Shown: positions 14,601 to 24,702 of the stretch, piece by piece
Position numbering within the stretch: position 1 is the stretch's first letter
How the letters are laid out: every line of letters begins with the position of its first letter
Assembly (NCBI GenBank): GCA_921293015.1
Contig: OV121084.1
Coordinates: forward strand, 46,969,864-47,033,863
Reading direction: 5' to 3'
From: Phorcus lineatus
Taxonomy: Eukaryota; Mollusca; Gastropoda; Trochida; Trochidae
Length of the DNA stretch: 64,000 nucleotides
Program-made: the position numbers and the translations under genes
The notes under the pieces: generated by a model
The model's database searches: none
What the model was told of the DNA's origin: nothing
What the model saw: the letters and a program-made list of their open reading frames with translations, nothing else

Positions 14601-17600
14601 CGTCAAATATAACTCGACTGGAGTGGTGTATAAGTCAGATACACCCACACTTCCCTCGGTGCATCACTCAATACACCTCCTGTTTGAATCGTGGTTCTTC
14701 AGCTTCGTTACACTATGCCTTGGAGACCCACAATTCAAACAGGAGGTGTATTGAGCGATACACCTCGGGAAGTGTGGGTATATCTCTCACTTGCACCCTT
14801 ATGTAGGTAGAGAAGTTCTTCCTTGCAGATACAGTTGCTTAGCAACAAATTTATTGATCTGAGTACACTGCATTATCAATTTGAACCAAACTGTATACTA
14901 ACCCGAGTCTTACAGAACATCAGAAGCTTCCACGTTTCCTCAAACGATGGCAATGCCGCTCGGATACACTTCTCTGCCAAGTCTGCATCATCCTGTAACC
15001 AATGTCATTGAAATAAAAAGGGATGACTGTTATGATTGGAGACTAAAGTAAGATTGTGACATAGAATTTCAGCAGAGATAAACATGAAATTTTTACGTTT
15101 GCTTATGCAAGTAAAAATCTAGCATATGATCCACAGAGTCCAGGGTTAGCCACTACAAGGTCATATGTGTCCCAGCAGATCCTTCAATAAGTTAGGCTTT
15201 AGTTAGCTAATAGTACCACAAAAAACTTGTCAACCCGCAGACCCATACATGGATTATATTTCTATGGGTCCTTTGCAAATTTTATGAGTATTTGATACAA
15301 GAGGTAAGTTATCAGCGCTTATGTACCTTGATGTTGTGTAGGCAGTCCCATAGCTGTGACATGATATCTTTCAGCTTCTCCTCGTCGTATTTGTGAAGGT
15401 TCCAGGGTGAGAGTTGATCGAGGATGTGACTCAACTTTACCTTGTACACCAGCTGTGTAATATACACATGCAATTTGAGCAAGAAATGACAAAAAGAAAT
15501 CAATAAAAAAATAATTATCAACACAAACCATTTTCTCACCAAAGTGATGACCGAAATCAAATTTACCCGAATAACATTCTTCTAATAAGACACTTATATC
15601 ACTGGTTTCACAAAGACAAACATGACTACTTATGAATTTTTTTTAACACAGATTATCATTTTTGTTACTATCAAATAAAAATATGACATTTTTGGTTATA
15701 GAATAACTAATTTTTGTACTTAAGCAGACATATGTGCATTGTACATTTAAAATAACTCTAGCATACTAGTGCATATAGATTAAAGGTTGATAATTTCTTG
15801 ACAAAGTTTTATTGCAACATAAACCATAGATATAGAAGTGATGTGAAAGGATTTTTCTTCATGCAGAAAAAGATACATAAACCATATAAACTGATATACG
15901 AGAAAATTGAAGATTTGAAAAGGCTCTTGATATAAACTTTATTGGCATGCATAAACAAATCCTTAGAAGATGTACAAAAGTTCCTTCCCGAACATTATTA
16001 TTATTGTTAGGCTGACAGACCAGTAGTAGCCAATGTCATACAAAGTACTTTTACAGTTTGCAAACTACATTTTTTAAAAATCAGCAATATATGTTGAACC
16101 CTGGGGCTATACTTAAAGTGACAGAGAGTATGTTTCATGATTTTTCATGTGTCTTTAGAGAAAGCCAAAATAATGTATGATCTAAGTTAAGTTCAAATCG
16201 TCTGCGAAACCTTGCATCTTTTGCTCTAAAATGCAAAAATTATGATATTTTCTTGTTTTCAATGATAATCGGAAATGTTATAAAAAGGCCAAATTCGGTG
16301 TCCATTTACCATGAATATAAGTTAAATGACCTACTTGACACTGTCAATTTATTTTTGTCTTTGTGTCTGCTGATAATAAGGTTCCAAAATTACGTTTGAG
16401 TCATTAGCGTGCGCCACTGTCCTGTTTTTGATCGCAACTAACGACTTTAACCCGTTTATTTTCACTATACTGAACTGATAAGCACTAAGATTCTGATTTT
16501 CTGAAACAACCAATATTTCTCGATAAAGTAACACCATTTATGAAGTTTGACATATTTGACGCCAACAACATACTCTGTGCCCTTTTAACTGACCATTTAT
16601 ATATAGATTAATTAGATCAATAAGGTGTCCTCAGAATTTGGTTGAAAAATAAAAAATTTATAATCATTACCTCAACATCCAACTTGAACATTCTTGCAAA
16701 CTTCTCTGCCTCTTCAAACTTTTGCTTATGTAGAATACGGTATAATCTTGAAAAGAAAAAATACATGTATGCTATATTTTATCAAATTCTTTTTCATTTT
16801 CAAAATTTGGTAATTTCATCATTAGAAAATGCAAAATGAGATCACTATAGAATAAGACAAAAAGTCATCATCTAAAAAAATTTGATAATATCATCCCTTG
16901 AGTCAAATCCAATTTTGTTACTCTCTTCATTGAAAACATTTATTTTTTATGGAGAGTTAAGTTTCACTACAGTTTATCCAGCATTTAAGGCATTAGCGTC
17001 ATTTATGTGTCACTTGGATATAACTGGTAGAGGTTGTTCTACGAAGAAGAGCTTTCTAGTACTTGATAATGTTTTTTTTACCTTGTTTCTGGGTTAGTTT
17101 CAGTCAAACATCGGAAACGTACAGTTGCAGAGCTTCCTGGCTTCCTATACAAGAAAAGTGAATGTGAAAAAAGAAAGCAAAATATCATAAATTGATATTC
17201 ATATCATTAACCTGAATTGTATGAATAGAAACAAGTGAGAATTGTTCACTAGTATTATCAGCCACGCATCACTAGGAATTATCAATTACTATTACTTTAT
17301 GTTTGTTATTCAGTTCCATCAGTCAATATAGATTTCAGAAAAGAATGACATCAATAACAAGGGAAATTGCCCTGAAAATGAAAAAAAAATCAACCATTTT
17401 ATAATGAAGATCTTCTAGTTTGAAAGGACAAATATCAACCATAGTTTGGGATTAGAAAATTTATACTTACTCTGAGGGAGAAACTTCTGCAACATACAAA
17501 ACCTCCTGAAAGAATAAGGGTCATAATATATAACATAATAAAGAATAATATAATATAAAAGTTGGGCATTGATAATCACCTGCTACAGCAATATAAGCAT

Positions 17601-20600
17601 AAATTTTGTGACACAAATATAGTGAATACATTCCATAAAATCCCCATGAAAATCTAAACAAATATCACACGATACTCAAACAAATTTAAATCACTTATGA
17701 AAATTAACTTTTGAAGCTGCTCTGTGGTGCACATTGATTACAGTGTTGTAATTTTGCCCAAACAAGTTAGTTAATAGATTATGACGCTTTTGAAGACAAA
17801 GCACAGAACACTTAACTCAAAGTTGACCTATCAGAGCATTATGCTAAAGGCCATGGGGATACCAAACAATATTTGCTAAAGTTTGTTATATAAGATGTAT
17901 AACTCTTTTCCTCTTGATCTATTTTGTCTGACCTGATCACACACATTCTCACCTGTGTAGGAATACAGTTGGCAAGCACAGTGTCGGCTCCGAGCTGTAG
18001 AGTGTACACAGGCTCAAAGGAAGGAACTTCTCTGATGGAGAGAGTCAGGTTACCATTGTTTGGCACCGACATAAGGACCAGCTTCATTCCTCTCACACTG
18101 GGGCGTGATAAAAAGTTTGAGATGAGTAATGACAATAAATAAATAAAGAAATCATAGTGAACAGAAGAAATCTTTCATTGAGTGTAAGGGTTGATACTGT
18201 TAAATTGTGTGAAGTGTCACTTTGGATTGGACATTATAAAATACTGTATCCTATTCACTTAATAAATTGTACCTATTTTTAGTGTTTCATTTAGTAGAGT
18301 TTATTTTTGAGGAAATAATCCTTTGTTTTGATTTTAGTTTGTTGCATTCTAGAATAAAACTGAAAATGTACTGAAAAAAAGAGTTCAATGCAATAACAGA
18401 TACTGTACCAAAATTTAGGTTTATTATTTCACCCTTTTCAGGAGAGACATGACCTAAGGGAGGCAACTCACCTATGAGAGCGGTAGTCAGATGTATCGAG
18501 GAGTTGGAAGCTTGACACAGGGAAATCAGTGAATTCTCTCAAGAGCAGTAGATTCTTGGCACACCATAAAGATATGTTGTTCTAAAAATTATAAATCAAA
18601 TATGTTCAAGAGTTAAGAAGAGAACAAAACTATACTATAATAGTTTTCGGTTTGGAAATAAGCAAGAACTGACTGAGTTAGCTCATTTTTCTACTCATCA
18701 AAGTTAAGGTCAAATTTAAAGTTAACTCTCACTCTTCAAATGGAATGTCAATAGCTGTAATCCAGGGGCAGTAACTCTCAACATTGAACCAACTTTAAAT
18801 ATGCTGATCGCTCACCGATACCCAAGACACATTCAAAATTCAAGAAAAAACTTCAGGAAGAGCAATTTTTTAGACAAATAGATAACATCTAGCATTGACT
18901 CTGTAGCTCAATTATAGCATAAATATTTTGAGGGGTATGGGTGGGGCTGGGGCTTTGGCGACCCAATATACAAGGCGGAATGGATAAAGTAAAACAAATG
19001 ATGAATGGAGTACAGCCCTTGCCATGATAAGCACATTTAGCTTGTTAGCTTTGGGTAAAATCTTACCTCGAAAAATTTATTAAGCAGTAACATCAAACAA
19101 ATATTTACATTTGAATCTTTCATAATGAGATGTCTTCCGTTGGCGGACAATTTTCCCATCACAACTGATGTATCTACAACAAAACATAATGTTGAAAAAA
19201 TTAAATCATTTATCATTGTAGCCTCCATCAAAATTTAAACCCTAGATTGATAGATGACATATCAAATATTTTCATATACATATATTTATTTTCATATGTA
19301 TATCTATTCATTAAATATATTCCCACAATAAAATTGCCAGTGAAAAATGTACAAACTTACTTTTTTTTTCAGAACAATTGGAATCTTTAGATGCCAGACA
19401 TGAGAGTATGATTTGTGATAACGAAAACCAAAGGTTTCTTACCTTCTTCAATGAGTTCTCCAACATTCTCTATTACCAGCCCATTATCCAACCACACCCA
19501 CCATGCAACCGTATTTTCTCCCTCTCCCTGAAGAGAAATATATCATCGTAAACAGAAGCTGAGTTTGCAGTGATTATAGATAACCAAAGTTCAAATGAAG
19601 TGTAACTTGCACAAGGTGACATTTATATGTGTTGATGCAATTCATGTAGTGACAGAGTATGTTTCCTAAAATTCATAAGTGCAAAAATGTCATATGAACT
19701 GATTCAGATACCCAAATTTTGTAATTACACCCCTAAATGCTTAATATCTTCTTTTTTTTCAAAGAAAAGCCTTCCACTTGGTTAGGAGCAAATATTCTCT
19801 GTCTAGTGTAGGCAGATTAACTGATAATTGGAAGTGATTGAATACCGTCAACCCATATTCAACTTTATATCTGATGTACATACATTTCAAAATTTAATCA
19901 GACTCATTGGTGCAGGCATCAACAATACATTGTGCGGTTCTCAATTAGAAATCACCATTTTTAACAATTATATTGGCACTATACTCAACAGATAAATATT
20001 ACAATAGTAGTATTTGCCACAAATTGGTAATTCTGAAATAATTAAAAACTATTGATAAAGTTTGATATATTTTACTATGTCTGTCACTACAATGGCCTAA
20101 TCAAAGACCTCTTCTACAAAATAAAATCCTTAATGTTGCTAAACAATAAATTCCAACTTTTCAAGCCTCTACAAACCATGAGATCGAAATAAATTATTAT
20201 TAAGAAATTAGATAAGAGTATTAAACAGTGAACGCACCAGTGAGTAGACACCCTGTGGGGTGGTGATGATGTCATTAGTGCTGATGGTGTGATAGTCGGA
20301 AGTCTGTACGTTCACAAACTGCATCTTCTCCATCAGTTTAGAACCGATGTTTTCCAAATCTGCAAACAATTCTTACAGTATTTAGGTGATCATCCATTAA
20401 CACTTATGGCAAAATTGAGTTAAACATCAAAGCAGTTACATTGATTTTTTGGAGTGCTTCTATATGAAATGAAAATGAATGAAATAACACAATTCAAGAA
20501 TAATGAGCTAGTTTTTTTTAGTGTCTTTACAATTTTAGAGTCGGTCTCAAGTTCCCCAAGCATATATAGTGAAAGAAGGATAACTCTAGCATTTTGAGGT

Positions 20601-23204
20601 CAAATTATCGAGCTATCTGGGATCTGTCAGAGCAGTTTTTTATATTTTATATCTATAAGCTGCAGTTGTAACTAGTTAGCTAAAGTCACTTATTGATTCA
20701 TATAAACATCTTAATTCACTTAACCATCGAAAGTATCACAAAATAGGTTTGTTATCAATACTATCATAGCTCGATCTATCGTTACACCCCTACTATATAT
20801 CATGTTATTCACCTTCAGCAAAGAGGGACAAGTCAAGGTTCCTGATGACGAACAGTCTCCCTCCGGCAGACAGACAGTACAAGTCATACAGATCTGCAAG
20901 AAAACCAAATTCAGGTTGCATCAAAATCTAAAGGTATTTTCATAGATTATTTCACCTGTCAAAAGTATAAAGAGTGTGTCATACTATCTTAAGATTCATT
21001 TCTTTGTTGAATCAGTTAAAAAAAAGTTTTAATCTGTACAAAGTGATGTTGAACTTTGTCTTTATATCTATTAGTTCATCTCATTTTAAAGAACATTCTG
21101 CTACATCAGCGTATTTGTCTCCACCTAGCTCCATCATATACCCTGATATCCTTTGGCCTTAAACGCTCGTATAGCTTACGGCTGGTTACTCATGGCTATT
21201 TATAGCCTACATTGACATTTGTTTGAATTCTCATTCGGGTGGTGCCGCTATTGCTGAATGCGAGTCATTTCATTGGCGTACTATAGTTAACGATACGAGC
21301 GTTTCAGGCCGAAGGATATCAGGGTATAGGCAGAGACAAATACGCTGATGTAGCAGGATGTTCAGAGAAATTCGTATGAAGAATTTCCTACCATCATTTC
21401 TGGCCTGAAAACTGACTTTCTTGAATGCTTTTCCCTCCAATCGATCAGCCTCTGGTACAACCATCTGCATATCATAATCATGAGTGTTCAAATGGATGAT
21501 CTTTAACAATGTAATCGTTGCAAAAGAACATGTCTAATCTTTCTTTTATTCTTTTATTTAGATAACGAAAAAGATAGAGTTACAAAGATTTTTTTAGTTT
21601 GGGGATTCAAATGAAATTATAATCAGCAATGAGATTGTTATGAAACCAACATTCTTTTTTTATATTTTTCAAAATGTTCAACAAGTAAGAAATTGGCTTA
21701 ATTTTATCCCCCTTGGATCTTAAATACCCATTCAACCCTCTCCCCTACTTGAGGTAAAACAGTACAGTTGACCTTTGGTTCAATACATAATGCGATACAG
21801 TGGACTCAGAACCAAGATCGCAACAAACCTAAATGGCAAGATTAAAGTCTGAGCAATGTAAAACTGGTTGGCATAAACCGAAATTTCGCTTTGACGTATG
21901 TTGCACCAAACTCGAAGCAAAATATCTTGGTTCTGCTATGGTAGTTGCGATCTGTTTAACCCCTAAACCTTACAACTTTCGTGAGCTTAGAATAAGGAAG
22001 ACATCAGACCCATAGAATGAAGCTGTGAGAGAACACATACAAAAGAGAAGACCGTTTCCATGGACTGCGTCTCGTGTATGAGCAGCATGCCCTTGCTGTC
22101 CCCGATAATGAGCAGGCTGCCATCCGGGCTCCACTCCACCACGTCCAGCTCAGATTCTGTGACACACATTTTGACTTTCATGAATTTCTAAACTGATTGA
22201 TCTAAATGAAATACGAGAGACAATTGATAAAACTACCTGTCATCAGCTTACAAATAGTCACAGGCTTTGTCTTTCAGTCATTGTTTTTAAAAAATATAGT
22301 AGTTGGTTGTAGAGCTGTGACAACGTATTGTGTATTGATTATCTTACTGGATGCAAAATGGCCAGACATCTTACTTGAGTTTAATCTGACAAAAGACATC
22401 TTGATAACATTTCTGTATCATGTTACTTGATATTTTCCTTTAAAAAGGAAAAAAGGCATTAGTTAAAAAAAATAATTTAAAGTTGAATGTGTCTTGTATT
22501 TTCACATGTAAAAGATAATGTAAACTACTAAGAAACTCAATTTCCATCACTAAAATACATAATCAATAATTCATACAAAATAATATTTTTATTGAAGTAA
22601 CTTTGTAAGTGAGATGCTGGTCTACATAGAAAACTTACCAAAGCCGAGTGTTATTGAGTACTGGAGGTCCCTGAAGACTGCTAGATGTTGTTCCACAGCT
22701 ACACATGCAAGCTCTCCGAGAACTGAAGTCACAATCTTTGGGGTGACACTCTCATCCTGAAATGATTTCACATTGTACATACAACATGAACAGCAATACA
22801 TTAGGTTGAAAGCTGAGGCACAAAACAGCAATGTTAACAAACTGTTAATCTTAAAAACAGCCACCTTTTATTTACATGATTTATGTGGTATCAGACTAAT
22901 TTCGTCATAAAAAAATAATCAAGAAAATCATAGCATTTGACACTCAATATTTCACTCAAGTCGAAGATATAGCTTTTGGTCTACATATTTCCAATACAAA
23001 GACATCGTCCCATATAGACTGAAAGTAAGTATATGATGACTTAACAACAAAGAAAACAAATATTAACCTCATCTTTCGATGTTATTGTAGCAAGCGTTTC
23101 AACTTGATAGAGAGCTGATCCAGATTCCTGTCTCTTTCCAAACAGTGCGGTCTCATCAGCACCAAACTCGGTCACCACTGTATCCCAGGCTCCCATCTTG
23201 AATT
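321..23204 (-). CDS. KNTC1: Kinetochore-associated protein 1 (Rod, RZZ complex), 5' 40 coding exons
   Basis: KNTC1/Rod joins ZW10 and Zwilch in the RZZ complex, which builds the outer kinetochore corona and recruits Spindly-dynein and Mad1-Mad2 for the spindle checkpoint. I placed 40 coding exons from the start codon at 23196 down to 321; every GT-AG junction keeps frame and they total 1,397 codons with no stop. Vertebrate KNTC1 is about 2,200 residues, so roughly the last third lies left of the window. Matches recalled from the human protein run in order: an ALYQVE block near the start, DVVEWSPDG, CLTE-NPETR, FEEAEKFA, FRMLDKVVA, RPYMREH and TWGHRLSK. The start MGAWDTV follows an acceptor eight bases upstream, so at least one 5' UTR exon lies further right. 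It is divergent from PNPT1. The identification is very secure; exon edges are by eye and could be off by a codon in a few places. Confidence 0.95.
5098..5128. repeat. (GGTGA)n short tandem repeat
   Basis: About six copies of GGTGA. It resembles the reverse complement of the CACCT tail of the SINE at 31734-32050, so it may be a SINE tail remnant 40 bp from the hAT-like element. Confidence 0.7.
5360..5719 (-). pseudogene. Fragment of a TTF/BED-type zinc-finger hAT transposase (N-terminus)
   Basis: The open frame reaches up to 5773, but I choose the methionine at 5719 (MAAPAKRNRSLLDYF), which sits in a good ATGGCGGC context. It contains a basic KSRKRKYVFQEEWRKSRPWL stretch, then a CVWC pair and TFTSGNVNFRTSTL. 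This pattern belongs to the N-terminal TTF-type finger of a metazoan hAT-like family (ZMYM/KIAA1586-like proteins). The frame degenerates after the FRTSTL block, where the second zinc half and the whole catalytic DDE and dimerisation regions would be expected. It is thus an internal-deletion remnant inside the 5166-6079 element. It could instead be a small regulatory protein of the element, but that is speculation. Confidence 0.65.
5710..5751 (-). promoter_or_regulatory. YY1-like and TCTCGCGAGA promoter motifs inside the hAT-like element
   Basis: On the minus strand AAAATGGCGGC (within 5710-5723) matches the YY1 consensus over the start codon. A perfect palindrome TCTCGCGAGA lies at 5742-5751, 23 bp upstream of that codon. 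Both are classic TATA-less housekeeping promoter elements in animals. Their spacing at the transposase fragment start suggests the element carries its own promoter. Confidence 0.6.
8999..9045 (-). repeat. Degenerate SINE 3'-end remnant
   Basis: The segment 'cttgggcaatatttcagcca' followed by a TTAGC stretch recurs almost exactly at 25461-25490 and more loosely at 27436-27475. It corresponds to the reverse complement of a molluscan SINE 3' end. It is intronic in KNTC1 and has no function that can be read. Confidence 0.55.
9193..17144 (-). CDS. KNTC1: KNTC1 exons 13-25: first half of the alpha-solenoid
   Basis: Exons: 17082-17144, 16671-16746, 15327-15452, 14903-14992, 13806-13847, 13466-13527, 13000-13108, 12280-12423, 11789-11845, 11400-11513, 10771-10890, 9702-9845, 9193-9291. 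They encode about residues 374-789 and align collinearly with the vertebrate Rod helical region. Clear blocks include VRFRCLTETNPETR, LHKQKFEEAEKFARMF, VYKVKLSHILDQL, TAWPDNALSFLREIYA, LHNKYKCPLRLTDFL and the strongly conserved IRPYMREHKLNED. These helices form the long rod and the ZW10-binding surface. Exon 17 (42 nt) is short but flanked by good splice sites and keeps phase 0. Intron 16, between 13847 and 14903, carries a long hairpin and a tRNA-like segment. Confidence 0.93.
9537..9645. repeat. Purine-rich (GA/AAG) low-complexity tract
   Basis: About 110 bp almost purely of A and G on the plus strand, made of GAAAG and GGAAG words. It lies in the KNTC1 intron directly left of the exon at 9193-9291 and right-bounded by the exon at 9702. 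A polypurine tract of this length could form a triplex, but no function is evident. Confidence 0.75.
14326..14397 (-). repeat. tRNA-like sequence, likely SINE head, in a KNTC1 intron
   Basis: On the minus strand TAGCTCAGTCAGCAGAG looks like a pol III A box and GGTTCGATGCC like a B box, 25-30 nt apart. The 7-bp acceptor stem does not pair and no clean anticodon arm forms, so a functional tRNA is unlikely. A tRNA-derived SINE promoter or dead tRNA copy fits better. Confidence 0.5.
14639..14782. repeat. Foldback element: long hairpin of about 55-bp arms
   Basis: The left arm (14639-14694) and right arm (14728-14782) are near-perfect inverted copies, sharing CAATACACCTCCTGTTTGAA, with a ~33-bp loop. 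A smaller related inverted repeat, AGGTGTAT/ATACACCT, lies at 14178-14201. It is probably a foldback-type MITE in a KNTC1 intron. I could not define a target duplication. Confidence 0.75.
17471..23204 (-). CDS. KNTC1: KNTC1 exons 2-12: N-terminal Rod beta-propeller region
   Basis: Exons, 5' to 3': 23068-23204 (start codon 23194-23196), 22639-22756, 22041-22156, 21392-21464, 20813-20893, 20238-20359, 19443-19527, 19067-19173, 18472-18581, 17953-18097, 17471-17505. They encode about residues 1-373. Short strand-like segments recur, such as DVVEWSPDGSLLIIGDS, LYCLSAGGRLFVIRNLD, VAWWVWLDNGLVIENVG and VYTLQLGADTVLANC, as expected of the Rod N-terminal WD-like propeller that contacts Zwilch in known RZZ structures. 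Junction codons rebuild sensible residues, for example GF-ESELD across 22639/22156. Exon 12 is only 35 nt. The intron between 21464 and 22041 is plain, while a foldback element sits just left of nothing but 27 bp from exon 5 at 21392. Confidence 0.93.
21091..21364. repeat. Foldback/MITE with ~85-90-bp inverted arms
   Basis: The left arm starts GAACATTCTGCTACATCAGC and the right arm ends with its complement. Both arms share the CGTATTTGTCTC, TATACCCTGATATCCTT and AAACGCTCGTAT blocks, separated by a ~90-bp centre. The 274-bp unit sits in a KNTC1 intron only 27 bp from the exon at 21392-21464. Its transcript would fold into a long hairpin next to that splice donor. Confidence 0.8.
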
Positions 23205-24551
23205 CTGCACATATGCACAAGAAGAACTTGTTTCTAAAATATTTTGTCACAATAGATATCTAAATGATAGAATAGAACCAAGTCCGGTCGATGACTAAAT
23301 ATATCTTACCCATTTCAGTGGTCAGCACATCTGACGAGTAATACGCCTAGTTTATATTTAACCTGTTTCGTCTGCAACTATATCAGCTCAGTATATTGTC
23401 AATTAAATTTGCCAGGTACTTTTTTCGACCATCAAGCAGCTTGCAAATATTGGTATAACATGACCTTTATACAAGGATATAGTTATTCGTACCAAACCAG
23501 TATAGACGACCACAATATCTTGTAATGTGATACATGAAGCTGATACATCATATTTGAGAGCTAAACCATGTGTAATTCAATTATTATAATAATGGAACCA
23601 GAATATGGACACTGCATGAACAGAAAAGTTTGACACCAAGACAATCACTTGTCAATGTAGCTGCATTTTTAATGAAGTAAATGAGTATGTGTATGACACA
23701 ATATATGTATGGTGAATATCAAAATATTTGTATTGAATAGTGAAGATCAATCCTTTTTTGTTGAATTCAAATTGAATTTTTCGGTTTTTAACATTCAATT
23801 TAATTTGTACTCTTGGCTTCCAACACAATTATTCACTACTTTATCCAACCACTGTCGCATCTTAGAAAATTTCCTTATAATTCAGCAAGATTGAATTCAT
23901 GGCTACCCTCCGCTTGTTTGACATCAACAGACGCCATCTCCGGTAGGGGTAGCAATGTATTTGATGCCGCTGAATAAATATATTTTATATATATATAGTA
24001 GTCAAAGGGTTAATCTTTCAACTATGTGTCAATAGTATTTAGATGTTTCATTTTTGTTGACTTAAAAGGCAAAACCTTTCAGGATCAAAATCGCTTTTAA
24101 GCTACTACATATAAAATGAGTTTCGGACTTTAAATTTCGGGTGTACGGTCATCGCTCATAATAGAAGTTTAGATTATCTTAACTAGCATAGCAGCCAGAC
24201 TGGGTGTATTAGAAGTGATGAAAGTCAGCAATTTAGGGAATCTTAAATTTTGATACTTATGTTCATATAATGTTGTCACATTTTGTTGTGCATCTAATAG
24301 CAATTTAAAATACAATCTAGTTCATTTAAGAGTTGATTAAAAGAAGAGAAGATTTTGATATGTTCTATGTGGCACAGATCAAATCAGAAGAACAAAACTA
24401 TGGCAAACCAAACACCACAACAATGACAACATAGAAAGATGCGATTGTTTCCTAAATTTCTTGTCACTGGCATTTGGTCAACATAGATGAACATATTTGT
24501 CTTTAAAATGTTATCTATATCGAAAATGACAAAACATAATTAGCGACAAAC

Positions 24552-24670
24552 CTAGATTTGATTTCACGTGATCTACACAGCTGATCTCAGACAGATCCAC
24601 CAATTTTCAGCACCTGTCAAGTTGTCAACACTTCTTTGAAATTTCCGCCAAACTTTATCACGTGATTTCT
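24552..24670 (-). other. KNTC1: Candidate KNTC1 non-coding first exon (5' UTR)
   Basis: KNTC1 coding exon 2 is preceded by a splice acceptor eight bases before its start codon, so an upstream exon is required. The best donor on the minus strand is CTAG followed by GTTTGT at 24551-24550. That gives an exon from about 24670 (start not defined) to 24552, just left of the PNPT1 start. This is inferred from splice signals only. Confidence 0.5.
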
Positions 24671-24702
24671 CGTGAACTCTCGCGCTAACAAACATGGCGG
24701 CC
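24560..24702. promoter_or_regulatory. Shared bidirectional promoter of KNTC1 and PNPT1
   Basis: The two genes are head-to-head with less than 150 bp between the candidate KNTC1 donor and the PNPT1 start codon at 24694. Two perfect TCACGTGA palindromes (E-box/USF/MITF type) lie at 24564-24571 and 24658-24665. A CTCTCGCGC stretch precedes the start, and AACATGGCGGC over the start codon (24691-24701) resembles a YY1 site. No TATA box is seen. This is the composition expected of a divergent housekeeping promoter. Factor binding is inference. Confidence 0.7.

Noticed and set aside
22206-22430. 74-residue plus-strand frame in a KNTC1 intron
   Set aside because: No recognisable domain, opposite strand to the gene and no splice support.
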